From positions 1,674,001 to 1,738,000 of the forward strand of contig NC_020156.1 in NCBI RefSeq assembly GCF_000332115.1: DNA of 64,000 nucleotides, read 5' to 3'. Positions within the stretch are counted from its first letter, which is position 1, and every line of letters starts with the position of its first letter. This stretch comes from Nonlabens dokdonensis DSW-6. Its GTDB lineage: Bacteria > Bacteroidota > Bacteroidia > Flavobacteriales > Flavobacteriaceae. The notes under the pieces were generated by a model. It saw only the letters and a program-made list of their open reading frames with translations, was not told the origin of the DNA and did no database searches. Both the position numbers and the translations under genes were made by a program. Positions 25,047-34,248 of this stretch are shown here, piece by piece.

Positions 25047-26825
25047 TTGCAATCACAACTTCACGATTTTTATAACGAGCGCATTGCTCAATTTACAGAT
25101 TCTAGCAATAGACTTCAAAATCAATTGCGACTCTCCAGCACCTTCCGTTTTCTGGTTTTCATAGGTGGTTGTGTGGTGGTTTACTTTCTATTTGATTACT
25201 GGCAATATGCTGTTTTAGCAGCATTTTTAATTTTTGGCTTCTTCCTTTTCCTAGTTTCAAGACATGAAAATTTAAAACGCAAACGTGATTTTCAAATAGG
25301 CTTGCGTGATATTAATGGTAAAGAATTACAGATTCTAGATCGAGATTTTCATGGCTTTCCTACTGGGAAAGAATTTCTAGAAGATGATCATGAATACAGT
25401 CGTGATATTGATCTTTTTGGTGTAGGGTCTATGTTTCAATATTTGAATAGAAGTGTTACAAAAGATGGTGTGATCTCGCTTGCGCGAAAACTAAACTGCA
25501 ACAATATTACCGAAATTGAAAAGAAGCAGAAAGCTGTAAAAGAACTGGCAAAAAAGGTAGATTTTAGACAAGAATTTTGGGCAACAGCAACTTTATTAGA
25601 TAATGAAAAAGATCCTAATACGATGCTCAAATGGGTAAAGAGCTATCATTCTTTTGTGCCTAAAGTATTTTCTTGGTTGTGCTGGTTATTGTTTGCATTG
25701 AGTATAGCAACTTTTACATTGTACTTCTATGATCTAGTGCCCGGTTATATACCAGCAGCGGTGTTTTTTATAGGTTTAGGAATTACTGGAAAATATATTA
25801 AGCAAATCACTGCTTTTTCTGGTAACATAAGTAGCTTGGAACTTTTCTTCAGTCAGTACAGTCAATTAATTCTTGCAATAGAGAAGGAAACTTTTGAGAG
25901 CGATTTACTTGTTCAATTAAAATCACAAATCACCACAAATGGAGATCCTGCGTCACAGCGGTTTCATGATCTTGCAGGAGCTATAGGACGACTAGATCAA
26001 AGAAATAACATGCTTTTTGGTGTGCTTGCAAATGGTCTAGGGCTTTGGGACCTTAAGCAAGTACATACGATTGAAAACTGGCTGCAAGAAAATGCGTCAC
26101 ATATAGAAAATTGGTTACAAGCAGTTGCTGAAGTTGATGCTCTAAGCTCGTTAGGTAATTATGCCTATAATCATCCAGATTATACCTATCCTGAAATTAA
26201 AAAAGGTGAATTTCAATTGAAAGCTATTGACGCGCACCATCCATTATTAGATCCTCAAAAATCTATCGGTAACGATATCTCTATAAAATCTGGAGAGTTT
26301 TTTATTATTACTGGAGCAAACATGGCTGGTAAAAGTACCTTTCTTAGAACTGTATCGATGAAGATTGTACTTGCTAACACAGGTTTGCCAGTAAGCGCAC
26401 AGAAAGTAATCTATAGCCCAATTAAGTTAATTACGAGCATGAGAACGAGTGACTCACTTACCGACGATGAATCCTACTTCTTTAGTGAATTGAAACGTCT
26501 TAAATACATTGTAGATAAAATAGAAACCGATCGGTATTTTATTGTACTTGATGAGATTCTTAAAGGTACTAATAGTCAAGACAAAGCAAATGGCTCTCGT
26601 AAATTAATAGAAAAACTGTCCAGAAAGCACGCCACAGGAATTATCGCCACGCACGATCTAAGTCTTACCGAGGTAGCAAATGAATACGATACGATTTCTA
26701 ACTATTTCTTTGATGCTGATATTACAAATGACGAGCTTACTTTTGATTATAAATTCAAAGATGGCATTGCCACTAACATGAATGCGAGTTTCTTATTAAG
26801 GAAAATGGGAATTGTCGATCAGTAG
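25047..26825 (+). CDS. membrane-associated MutS-like ATPase, 592 aa
   Basis: C-terminal MutS core and ATPase domain (about residues 330-592): Walker A GANMAGKST at 423-431 and the downstream DDESYFFSELKRLKYIV, LDEILKGTNSQDKANGSRKLI and ATHDLSLTEVA blocks. The mismatch-recognition domain I is absent. Two hydrophobic hairpins (~33-72, ~203-245) suggest membrane association, unlike MutS1 or MutS2. No Smr domain. Start codon must be TTG at 25047: a stop lies 5 codons upstream and the next in-frame Met is far downstream. Family is common in Bacteroidota; function unknown. Confidence 0.88.
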   Translation: MQSQLHDFYNERIAQFTDSSNRLQNQLRLSSTFRFLVFIGGCVVVYFLFDYWQYAVLAAFLIFGFFLFLVSRHENLKRKRDFQIGLRDINGKELQILDRDFHGFPTGKEFLEDDHEYSRDIDLFGVGSMFQYLNRSVTKDGVISLARKLNCNNITEIEKKQKAVKELAKKVDFRQEFWATATLLDNEKDPNTMLKWVKSYHSFVPKVFSWLCWLLFALSIATFTLYFYDLVPGYIPAAVFFIGLGITGKYIKQITAFSGNISSLELFFSQYSQLILAIEKETFESDLLVQLKSQITTNGDPASQRFHDLAGAIGRLDQRNNMLFGVLANGLGLWDLKQVHTIENWLQENASHIENWLQAVAEVDALSSLGNYAYNHPDYTYPEIKKGEFQLKAIDAHHPLLDPQKSIGNDISIKSGEFFIITGANMAGKSTFLRTVSMKIVLANTGLPVSAQKVIYSPIKLITSMRTSDSLTDDESYFFSELKRLKYIVDKIETDRYFIVLDEILKGTNSQDKANGSRKLIEKLSRKHATGIIATHDLSLTEVANEYDTISNYFFDADITNDELTFDYKFKDGIATNMNASFLLRKMGIVDQ

Positions 26826-26890
26826 GATCTTTTCAATTTTAATAATTTAAATCAAGAGGATTAACTGTGTGGTTTTAGCCTTATCTATTC

Positions 26891-26906
26891 CGCTTTCGCG
26901 AAAGCG
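26891..26906. repeat. CGCTTTCGCGAAAGCG palindrome, copy 8
   Basis: Exact copy between the convergent MutS-like and type B sorting genes. Confidence 0.95.
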
Positions 26907-26926
26907 AGAACATCATAATTCTAATC

Positions 26927-29900
26927 TTATCTCTTCAAAGCAAAATGTCCTCCGAAACTTTTAGGAACATTATTTTCAATATACTCCACTTTAAACCAAT
27001 AGTCAGAAGAAGGTAAAGGCTGTCCATTATAAGTACCATCCCATCCGGCTCCGTTAGGATTTACTTGTTTTAATAATTTTCCAAAACGGTCAAAGATGTA
27101 AATAATAGTGCTAGGGTCATTATTGATGCCTATGATGTTCCATGTATCATGGAAGCCATCATTATTCGGAGTGAAAAATAAAGGATATCCTATTACATCT
27201 AAAGGTATTTCTACCATTGCGCAGCCTTCAGCATCTTGAATCACTATTATATGTGGTCCAGGAGTGACGTTATCAAAATTGCCGTTAAATTGCCATGGAC
27301 CGTCGTCTAATCGAAAGATGTACTGATCTGCTGGGCCTTCTGCAAATGCTTCTATTCTATGTCTTTCTTCAAAATATCTCGTGACAACTTCAGCACCAAA
27401 ACGATCTGGTGGACCCAATTGTCTCACTTCTGTTGTTTGTAAGCTATTACAAGCAGTAGCGGTATTTGTTACCGTTACGGTATACAATCCTACTTCAGTT
27501 GCTGTTAAACTAGCATCAGTCTCTCCGTTGATTGCTACTCCATCTAGTTCCCAAGTAAAATCTAAGCCAGCACTGTCAAGTCCGGTATCTAATGTGGGTG
27601 GTGAATCGGCAGCAAATAAAACACTACCATCACTGTTTAAGCATAAATAATATAAATCAAAAAGCTGTGGTACGGCAATTTCATTTACTACAAGGTCAAA
27701 AGTTGTAGTATCAAAACAGCCTGTACTATTTTCTAGTCTCACGTAAATGGTTTGCGGAGTAGTATTGTTTTCAAAGCTAGTGGTGTTATTAATAGGATTC
27801 ACACCATTGTCTGCATCTTGCTGTGAATTGTGGTAAGTGACGTTAATTCCTGTTTGTCCGTTTAAAATTACAGCTTCATTATCTGTGAGATCAAAAACTT
27901 CTATAAAGTCTCCTGTATTATTTTCGTCACAAACTGTAAGCGCAGGAGCTGTATTTGCAATAGGAGCATCTCTAACTTCAAGCTCAAGGGTTGTTGAATT
28001 AGTGCAGCCCGTATTGTTATCCTCAACGACTACAAACACCGTTTGCGGATTTGATGTATTAGTAAATAAGCCATTGATCTCATTTGTTCTTGCCATAGCA
28101 TCAGCTTGTGAGGAATAGAAGAATGTAGTCACATTAGAAGCGCCGCCAGTGATTTCGTTTCTTCTTGAGTTAAGATCAAAGATTGTGTTTCCATCTAAAA
28201 CGTTATCATCACATAAGTCGTAAACCATTGGATCATTTATAATGGGAACTTCTTCTACATCGAGTTCAAACACTGCTGAAGAGTTGAAACATCCAGAAAT
28301 GTTATTTTCTAATCGCACGTAAATACTTTGACTCCTACCTGGAGCGTTTTCATAAGCTGTAGGATTTGCAATAGGAGCAGTGTCTGCATCTGCATCTTCT
28401 TGGGATAGATGATAACTAATACTTACATCTGTAAAATCCTGAGCACCTATTATTTGATTTTCAACTAACGTAAGATTAAACGCCTCGACTCCATCTCCAG
28501 TATTGTTCTCATCACATAAGGTCAAATCACTTGGGTTTTGCGCGATGTTAGGCTCAACAAAAACAAAAATATTGATACTAGTAGTGTCAAAACATCCAGT
28601 ATCATTAGTTGCCACTACACGAGCAAAAACAGTTTCTGGTGATGTTGTGTTCGTATATGTTGCTCCCAAAGGATTGGAGTCTGTATCTGCATCATTTTGT
28701 GTAGCATAATAGCTTATAGTTACTGTTCCAGGAGTATATCCAGGTGCTACCTGCGTATCAAAATCAGCTAAGGTGACTGCTGTGATTCCATCAGTATCAT
28801 CATCACAAGCAATCACGTCTTGCACAGGAGCCGCAAAAACGTCATCTACTATTAATTGGAAAGGATAAATTACCACGCAATCAAAAGTATTGTCTTGAAC
28901 TCTCACATAAAGTGTTTGCGGATTGCTCAGGCCTTGATAATTTGAAGTCGTGGGAACCACGTTATTTTGGTTTTGCGCATCTAATTCATTTTCATAAAAA
29001 GATACATTGTACTCGGTCGCATTCAAATCGGCTAACATTACATTTTCAATAATGGTAAGATCAAAAGAGCCAGGACCATTTGGATCGCAAGAAATTGCGT
29101 CTGGAGGACTAGCATCTGGTAAATCAACAAACTCAAGATTAACAACAGCATTTGCAACGCATCCTGTAGAAAAGGCAACGTCTACCGCATAAAAACCATT
29201 TTCAGTAACATCCAGAATAGGACTAGTTGCTCCAGGTATTACAGTTCCTGAGTTGCCTACTATAATAGAGTCAGACGTTCTCCAAGAATAAGTGAGAGTC
29301 GTGCCTGGTAAAGTAGGTAATGTGGCGTCTAATGTATAGGTTTCTCCTGCGCATAATGGATTACCTCTAGAAATAACTCTACTACCGCCCAAGTCAACGG
29401 TTATGTCAAAACTTCCTCCTTCTATGAATACCGCAGAGTCGTATTCTGAATCATTGGCGTCGGCGATGACGAGTTTAATATTGTAGCTTCTATTTGGTAC
29501 AACGGCACTGGATGCAGTTAGCACATCTGTCTGACCATTAAACTGGATGGCACTTGAATTAGCAGCTGCGCCTAAATTAGGATTGCCAAAGATATTGCCA
29601 CCTAAATTGTATTGTCCAAAAAATGATGGATTAACAGGTGGACAGGCAGCAGGTGGAGGATTACGCACTGTTATTACTTGAACCGGTGTGTTGCTGCCTG
29701 GAAGAGTGGCAAGATTTACTATATCACCAGTCACATTATCTGTTAGAATAAATGCAAAAGCGTCTGCAAAAGAGCATTCAAAAAAACCATTGTACTCCTC
29801 GCTTGCAAATAAATAGTCAAAAGAAATAAAGTTTCCAACTGGTGTGAAATCAAATGAAATCCATGTAGCATCTACTGAATTTAATGGAGATCCAGCGGCA

Positions 29901-30241
29901 GCCATAACTATTTCTAAATCTAGGTCGTTGCCAGACAATAGGTTGTCGCTGCTGTCAGCTAGGTTATTAGGGCCACTTGCATTGAGGGCGTTTCCTGTAG
30001 ACAGGATAATCCCATCTTCTAGAGGAAAGGAAGTCCCATTGCTTTCAAAATAGGCAATACCATTCCTACCTGCACCTATACCAGTGCTTGATGAAATGTT
30101 GGAAATGGGTGTGCAGCCACCTTCAAATAAAACACCATCAACCAGCTCATCAACTGTAAATGTAGTATTATCAGTACTAATTTGTGCTGCATTGATTTGC
30201 ACAAATAGCAGTGCTAAAATGATGAGCAGGTGTTTGTTCAT
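26927..30241 (-). CDS. choice-anchor L / T9SS type B sorting domain protein, 1104 aa
   Basis: Signal peptide ending at INAAQ. Residues ~20-285 are a choice-anchor L domain (TDNTTFTVDELVDGVLFEGGCTPISN; LEDGIILSTGN). Residues ~285-375 hold an Ig/PKD-like module. Five units of ~96 residues follow from Cys385 to ~860, each opening with CD(D/E)NNTGD-like and containing YVRLEN or similar, then CF(D/N). The last ~85 residues (FFTPNNDGFHDTWNI ... DRFGKLLKQ ... GGHFALKR) are the gliding motility-associated type B signal for T9SS export. Probably a long surface or released adhesin-like fibre. Confidence 0.92.
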   Translation of the reverse strand: MNKHLLIILALLFVQINAAQISTDNTTFTVDELVDGVLFEGGCTPISNISSSTGIGAGRNGIAYFESNGTSFPLEDGIILSTGNALNASGPNNLADSSDNLLSGNDLDLEIVMAAAGSPLNSVDATWISFDFTPVGNFISFDYLFASEEYNGFFECSFADAFAFILTDNVTGDIVNLATLPGSNTPVQVITVRNPPPAACPPVNPSFFGQYNLGGNIFGNPNLGAAANSSAIQFNGQTDVLTASSAVVPNRSYNIKLVIADANDSEYDSAVFIEGGSFDITVDLGGSRVISRGNPLCAGETYTLDATLPTLPGTTLTYSWRTSDSIIVGNSGTVIPGATSPILDVTENGFYAVDVAFSTGCVANAVVNLEFVDLPDASPPDAISCDPNGPGSFDLTIIENVMLADLNATEYNVSFYENELDAQNQNNVVPTTSNYQGLSNPQTLYVRVQDNTFDCVVIYPFQLIVDDVFAAPVQDVIACDDDTDGITAVTLADFDTQVAPGYTPGTVTISYYATQNDADTDSNPLGATYTNTTSPETVFARVVATNDTGCFDTTSINIFVFVEPNIAQNPSDLTLCDENNTGDGVEAFNLTLVENQIIGAQDFTDVSISYHLSQEDADADTAPIANPTAYENAPGRSQSIYVRLENNISGCFNSSAVFELDVEEVPIINDPMVYDLCDDNVLDGNTIFDLNSRRNEITGGASNVTTFFYSSQADAMARTNEINGLFTNTSNPQTVFVVVEDNNTGCTNSTTLELEVRDAPIANTAPALTVCDENNTGDFIEVFDLTDNEAVILNGQTGINVTYHNSQQDADNGVNPINNTTSFENNTTPQTIYVRLENSTGCFDTTTFDLVVNEIAVPQLFDLYYLCLNSDGSVLFAADSPPTLDTGLDSAGLDFTWELDGVAINGETDASLTATEVGLYTVTVTNTATACNSLQTTEVRQLGPPDRFGAEVVTRYFEERHRIEAFAEGPADQYIFRLDDGPWQFNGNFDNVTPGPHIIVIQDAEGCAMVEIPLDVIGYPLFFTPNNDGFHDTWNIIGINNDPSTIIYIFDRFGKLLKQVNPNGAGWDGTYNGQPLPSSDYWFKVEYIENNVPKSFGGHFALKR

Positions 30242-30328
30242 TGGTACATTTTTTATAAAAATAAGCCTTGGAACTGTTATGATTAACTGATTATTCTTTA
30301 ATTAACAATAATCTAGCAGCAACATCAT

Positions 30329-30865
30329 TTATGAATTAGAGTAGAGTTTATGAAACAAATCATAGATAACTATTCCAGCACAAACGGATATATTTAGACT
30401 ATGTTTAGTTCCATACTGTTTAAGTTCAACAGTTTCTTTACATGCATTAACCACTTCTTGCTGGACGCCTTTTACCTCATTTCCTAAAACAACAGCTACT
30501 TTTTGACCTTTTTGAGGTTTAAAATTGTACAAAGTTTTAGCTTCTTCAGCCTGTTCAATAGCACAGGTAAGGTAGCCATCTTTATGTAGCATTTCAATGA
30601 CATCCATAGTTTGATCAGTATATTCCCATGCAACGGTTTCTGTCGCTCCTAAAGCCGTTTTTCTAATATCTTTATGAGGTGGCTGGGCAGTAATACCGCA
30701 CAGATATATTTTTTCTACAAGATAGGCATCTGCGCTTCTAAATACTGAGCCTACATTATTCAAGCTGCGCACGTTGTCCAGCACAATAACGAGAGGTGTT
30801 TTGTCACTTTCTTTAAATTCATCACCTGTAAGACGTTCTAATTCTTCATTAAGTAATTTGCGCAT
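30329..30865 (-). CDS. SPOUT (TrmH/SpoU family) RNA 2'-O-methyltransferase, 178 aa
   Basis: Methylates ribose 2'-OH in tRNA or rRNA with S-adenosylmethionine. Knotted SPOUT domain: NVRSLNNVGSVFRSADAY (motif 1 with Asn and Arg), AVVLGNEVKGV (motif 2) and LKQYGTKHSLNISVCAGIVIYDLFHK (motif 3). Only ~10 residues precede the domain, so there is no N-terminal substrate-binding domain as in RlmB. The target nucleotide is not clear from sequence. A palindrome copy lies upstream. Confidence 0.9.
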   Translation of the reverse strand: MRKLLNEELERLTGDEFKESDKTPLVIVLDNVRSLNNVGSVFRSADAYLVEKIYLCGITAQPPHKDIRKTALGATETVAWEYTDQTMDVIEMLHKDGYLTCAIEQAEEAKTLYNFKPQKGQKVAVVLGNEVKGVQQEVVNACKETVELKQYGTKHSLNISVCAGIVIYDLFHKLYSNS

Positions 30866-30892
30866 GCCTTTGTAATTTGTTTATGAGGTACT

Positions 30893-30908
30893 CGCTTTCG
30901 CGAAAGCG
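30893..30908. repeat. CGCTTTCGCGAAAGCG palindrome, copy 9
   Basis: Exact copy between two minus-strand genes, 28 bases upstream of the methyltransferase start. Confidence 0.95.
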
Positions 30909-30917
30909 AAACAAAAA

Positions 30918-30939
30918 AGGACAACTATAAAGCTGCCCT
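30918..30939 (-). terminator. weak terminator after porP/sprF-like gene
   Basis: On the minus strand AGGGCAGC pairs with GTTGTCCT (two G-U pairs), followed by a T-run. Confidence 0.5.
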
Positions 30940-30963
30940 ATTTTAAGTAAATAAAAGTAAATA

Positions 30964-31965
30964 TTATAAATTGACAGCAGGACAATTACAACTCCAACGG
31001 TCTTTTCTACATAAGAAATCAATACCTAAAGTGATCTGGTGGAAACCACCATTTGCAAAGCGTATATCACCAAACTGATAACTATAATTATAACCGAAGG
31101 TAAATTCGTTATACTTAATCCCAAATAACGGAGAAAGTAATGATAAGTTTTGTTCTTGGACGCTATCTCCATCGAGGAACTCAGCTCCATCAAAACTTTG
31201 ACGATAAGAAAGCCCCATATACAGAACACTGTTGTCGTTGAGGTCGTAGTATGCTTTTGCATTGATATCCATGAATTGCTCTGCCGTACGATCTGTACGC
31301 TGATATAATACAGATGGTTCAAACTGCCAGTCGCTATTACGAGGGGCAAATAAGTAACCTAGTGTAGCTACATAACGACGCTGGTTTGTACTTTCAAATC
31401 CTTCTGAATAAATCTCGCGGTTTTGAAAGATGGCGTTTTTCACGGTAAAGTGTGCATAAAACTCTTTATAGAAGTAGGACATTCCTATATCTACGTTAAA
31501 ATAAGAGTCACTTCTTAAAACACCAGTAATAATTGGGTCAAAGTCAGTTAGGTCAAAATCAGATTCATCTAGCCTACTTTGTACCATACCAGCACTAATA
31601 CCGAAGGAAAGTCTGTTTAAATCTTCAAATCCTCCACCTACTTGAAGGTGATAGGCATAAGATAAGTAAGCACCAGTTTGCGAATGATATCCATTTTTGT
31701 CATTAAATAAAATGGCACCTACACCGCTATTTTCTCCTACTCCAGTATTGAAACTTAAGGTTTGTAAATTAGGTGCGTCTTCTTGATCAAACCATTGTTG
31801 CCTTACAGTACCTCTTACTTTACCGCAAGCTGCAGCACCTGCCATAGATGGGTGGATCAAATAATAGTTGTCTGTTAAATAATCGATATAAACTGGGACA
31901 CCTTCTTGTGCGATGGCTAGCTGACCACTAAAAACAACAGCTAGTAAAATGAATAGTTTCTTCAT
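30964..31965 (-). CDS. PorP/SprF family type IX secretion system membrane protein
   Basis: Outer-membrane beta-barrel of 333 residues with a signal peptide ending at AIAQEG. PVYIDYLTDNYYLIHPSMAGAAACGKVRGTVRQQW is the family's N-terminal signature (FS...NP...G...RxQW). The rest is amphipathic strands ending FRQITLGIDFLCRKD-like. PorP/SprF proteins work with T9SS and in surface display of type B cargo, and this gene sits near a type B cargo gene (26927-30241) with one gene between. Function in that pairing is inference. Confidence 0.92.
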   Translation of the reverse strand: MKKLFILLAVVFSGQLAIAQEGVPVYIDYLTDNYYLIHPSMAGAAACGKVRGTVRQQWFDQEDAPNLQTLSFNTGVGENSGVGAILFNDKNGYHSQTGAYLSYAYHLQVGGGFEDLNRLSFGISAGMVQSRLDESDFDLTDFDPIITGVLRSDSYFNVDIGMSYFYKEFYAHFTVKNAIFQNREIYSEGFESTNQRRYVATLGYLFAPRNSDWQFEPSVLYQRTDRTAEQFMDINAKAYYDLNDNSVLYMGLSYRQSFDGAEFLDGDSVQEQNLSLLSPLFGIKYNEFTFGYNYSYQFGDIRFANGGFHQITLGIDFLCRKDRWSCNCPAVNL

Positions 31966-32303
31966 GTTTAGTTTTGTGTAACTTCTTAACGCATTTATAG
32001 GTAGAATTGTTTTGTATGGGCTATATGTTTATTAATATTACTATTAGAAATAGTTATAAAAAAAATTAAAGCCACTAGCATCAAATAACCTAGCTTTTGT
32101 GCGAAAAGTTTCAAATATATAAATTTTTGTCAGAGTAAATTGATTAATACGAATTATGTTAGATCGCAATTGCAATTTATTTACATTAATCGACCGAATA
32201 CTGTTATAATCGATTTTAGTTGAGATTAGATTGTTATTATCAATGGAATTAATAGGAGTCGTTCATCATTTCAAGACTTATCTTTGTATTTCATTTATGT
32301 ATT
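31966..32303. other. AT-rich divergent intergenic region (338 bp)
   Basis: Region between the porP/sprF-like and NifU-like genes. The only promoter-like sign is TATCTTTG at 32279-32286. TAATCGAC at about 32187-32194 also occurs at 41565-41572; this is short enough to be chance. No other RNA or gene signal seen. Confidence 0.5.
32279..32286 (+). promoter_or_regulatory. -7 element of NifU-like gene promoter
   Basis: TATCTTTG, 17 bases upstream of the ATG; no TTTG at the usual spacing. Confidence 0.45.
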
Positions 32304-33215
32304 ATGAAAAAGCACGAGATAACAATTATACCTACTAGTAATGAGGCGATCATTAAATTTGAGAGCAATCATTTTCTTGTAAAAAATCACAGTTACGAAT
32401 TTAAAAATATTGATGAGGCAAAACCATCGCCTCTTGCTCAACAATTATTTTATTTACCTTTTGTAAAAACAGTTTATATAGCTCAAAATTTTATTGCAAT
32501 CGAGAGGTACGATATTGTAGCATGGGATGATGTAAAAAGTGAAGTTGCAGATCAAATTTCAGAATACTTAAACAGTGGAGAGGTGCTTATTAAATCTGAA
32601 GAAGAGAAAAAGAAAGTACCGGTAACGGTATATGCTGAGGCAACACCTAATCCAAACGCTATGAAATTTGTTGCTAACAAAAAACTGACAGTAAATAGCA
32701 AGGAATTTAAAAGCATTAATGACACTGAGACAGATACGTTGCCTAGAGCGCTGTATAGTTTCCCTTTTATAAAGGAAATTTATGTTGATGAAAATTATAT
32801 TTCTATTCAAAAACATGATGTGGTTTCTTGGGATGAGGTAACTCATGAAGTACGTTCTTTTATTAGAGAGTCACTAGAAAGCGGTAAAAGCATAGGAGAG
32901 ACTAAACATGAAAGCGCAGCCATCGTTAAAGAAAAAGGAGAAACTGTGGACTTACCTAAGTTTGAGAATCTAGACGATGTTTCAAAGAAGATTGTCGAAA
33001 TTCTCGATGAATATATCAAACCAGCTGTTGCAAGTGATGGAGGTAATATCGTTTTTGAAGGATATGAAGAAAGCAATGGAGAAGTACGCGTTATTCTTCA
33101 AGGTGCTTGTAGTGGTTGCCCTTCTTCTACCATGACCTTGAGAAATGGAATTGAAACGATGTTAAAGGACATGATACCAGGTAAGATTGATCGAGTAGTT
33201 GCCCTTAATGGATAA
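32304..33215 (+). CDS. NifU-like iron-sulfur scaffold with duplicated Nfu N-domain, 303 aa
   Basis: Two tandem Nfu/NifU N-terminal domains (residues ~5-92 and ~108-195) share the pattern ATPNPNAMKF / SNEAIIKF, LPF(V/I)K.(V/I)Y, and VAWDDV / VSWDEV. The C-terminal NifU domain (~225-300) has the cluster-binding pair Cys269 and Cys272 in GACSGCPSST. It builds or transfers [4Fe-4S] clusters in the cytoplasm. The N-domain is usually single; duplication seems common in Flavobacteriia, and the first copy is the more diverged. Confidence 0.92.
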   Translation: MKKHEITIIPTSNEAIIKFESNHFLVKNHSYEFKNIDEAKPSPLAQQLFYLPFVKTVYIAQNFIAIERYDIVAWDDVKSEVADQISEYLNSGEVLIKSEEEKKKVPVTVYAEATPNPNAMKFVANKKLTVNSKEFKSINDTETDTLPRALYSFPFIKEIYVDENYISIQKHDVVSWDEVTHEVRSFIRESLESGKSIGETKHESAAIVKEKGETVDLPKFENLDDVSKKIVEILDEYIKPAVASDGGNIVFEGYEESNGEVRVILQGACSGCPSSTMTLRNGIETMLKDMIPGKIDRVVALNG

Positions 33216-33258
33216 AATCCGTATCTTTTAAAATTGGTAATCACAAAAAGCACATGAT

Positions 33259-33459
33259 ATGGCAGTTTTAAAAGTAATCGAAATTTTAGCAAACAGCGAA
33301 AAGAGCTGGGAAGAAGCAACAAATAAGGCTGTAGAGCACGCCTCAAAAAGTGTCAAAAACATCAGATCTGTTTACGTAAATGAGCAAAGTGCTCAAGTAA
33401 AGGACGGCAAAGTTTCTGAGTATAGAGTTAATGTAAAGATCACTTTTGAAGTGAAATAA
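33259..33459 (+). CDS. dodecin family protein, 66 aa
   Basis: Small flavin- or CoA-binding protein that forms hollow dodecamers. Complete fold: AVLKVIEILANSEKSWEEATNKAVEHASKSVKNIRSVYVNEQSAQVK.. with the SW motif for flavin stacking (Trp of KSWEEA) and C-terminal EYRVNVKITFEVK strand. Length is normal (65-70 aa). It starts 43 bases after the NifU-like gene. Confidence 0.95.
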   Translation: MAVLKVIEILANSEKSWEEATNKAVEHASKSVKNIRSVYVNEQSAQVKDGKVSEYRVNVKITFEVK

Positions 33460-33564
33460 TTTTATTATTAGTCATCAATTATTAGGCTATAAACAAGTTG
33501 TTTTATAACGATAAGAGATTGATAATTAAAAACCTTTAATAAATTTACGGAGCACGATTGAAAT

Positions 33565-34248
33565 TTATCCTGTCCTAAATTCTTTTAGATAAAAAGGTTC
33601 AAAATAAGCGACATCAACAGTGTCGTTTTTTTTGTATTTATTCATAGCAAGATCACACATTGTTAGAGCTGTAGGATTTGTGCTCGAGTAAGTGTGTTTT
33701 TCTTCTAAAATAAGTTCCTTGAATTTTTCTACTCCTGTTCCTATGAAGGTGATGTTTCCGCTTTCGCGAAAGCGGGCAAAACTATTCTCATCTAGCACAA
33801 CTGCGGCTGGTGGTTCTATTTGCTCCTTTCTATCAAAAATTGCCGCATATACTTCCATTCTACGGGCATCTAACATAGGAATTGAGATGTTTTCTTTGAT
33901 TGTATTTTGTCTGCTTAAAGAAGCTAACGTACTAACAGCAATCATCGGTATGTCTAGCGCGTAGCATAAACCTTTTACTGCTGCTACACCTATTCTTAAA
34001 CCGGTATAAGAACCTGGTCCTTCACTCACCGCAACGGCATCTAAATCTTTTTCTGAAAAGTTATTGCGAGTTAGAATCTCTTTTACGTAAATATGTAAGC
34101 GCTCTCCATGACTATAACCATCACTATTATCCTCTAATAGATCAAGGCAGTTCTCTATTTCCAAATCGTTTTTAAAATGACCTTTCTCACTAGCAAGCGC
34201 TACGGAGCAATTTGTAGAAGTCGTCTCTACGCATAAAATTAGCGACAT
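33565..34248 (-). CDS. tsaB: tRNA threonylcarbamoyladenosine biosynthesis protein TsaB
   Basis: Partner of TsaD and TsaE in t6A37 tRNA modification. ASKHA fold: ILCVETTSTNCSVAL, then GPGSYTGLRIGVAAVKGLCYAL and IPMLDARRMEVYAAIF; these are the family marks, without TsaD's metal-binding His. Length 227 is usual. The start overlaps the upstream adaptor stop by one base (TAATG type), so it is co-translated with the efflux operon. A palindrome copy encodes RFRES near residues 159-163. Confidence 0.95.
   Translation of the reverse strand: MSLILCVETTSTNCSVALASEKGHFKNDLEIENCLDLLEDNSDGYSHGERLHIYVKEILTRNNFSEKDLDAVAVSEGPGSYTGLRIGVAAVKGLCYALDIPMIAVSTLASLSRQNTIKENISIPMLDARRMEVYAAIFDRKEQIEPPAAVVLDENSFARFRESGNITFIGTGVEKFKELILEEKHTYSSTNPTALTMCDLAMNKYKKNDTVDVAYFEPFYLKEFRTG
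33759..33774. repeat. CGCTTTCGCGAAAGCG palindrome inside tsaB, copy 10
   Basis: Exact, in frame on the minus strand, read as RFRES. Confidence 0.95.

Noticed and set aside
25474-25490. CTCGCTTGCGCGAAAAC in the MutS-like gene as a further palindrome copy
   Set aside because: It differs from the consensus at several positions and loses symmetry; probably chance or a long-decayed copy, so not counted.
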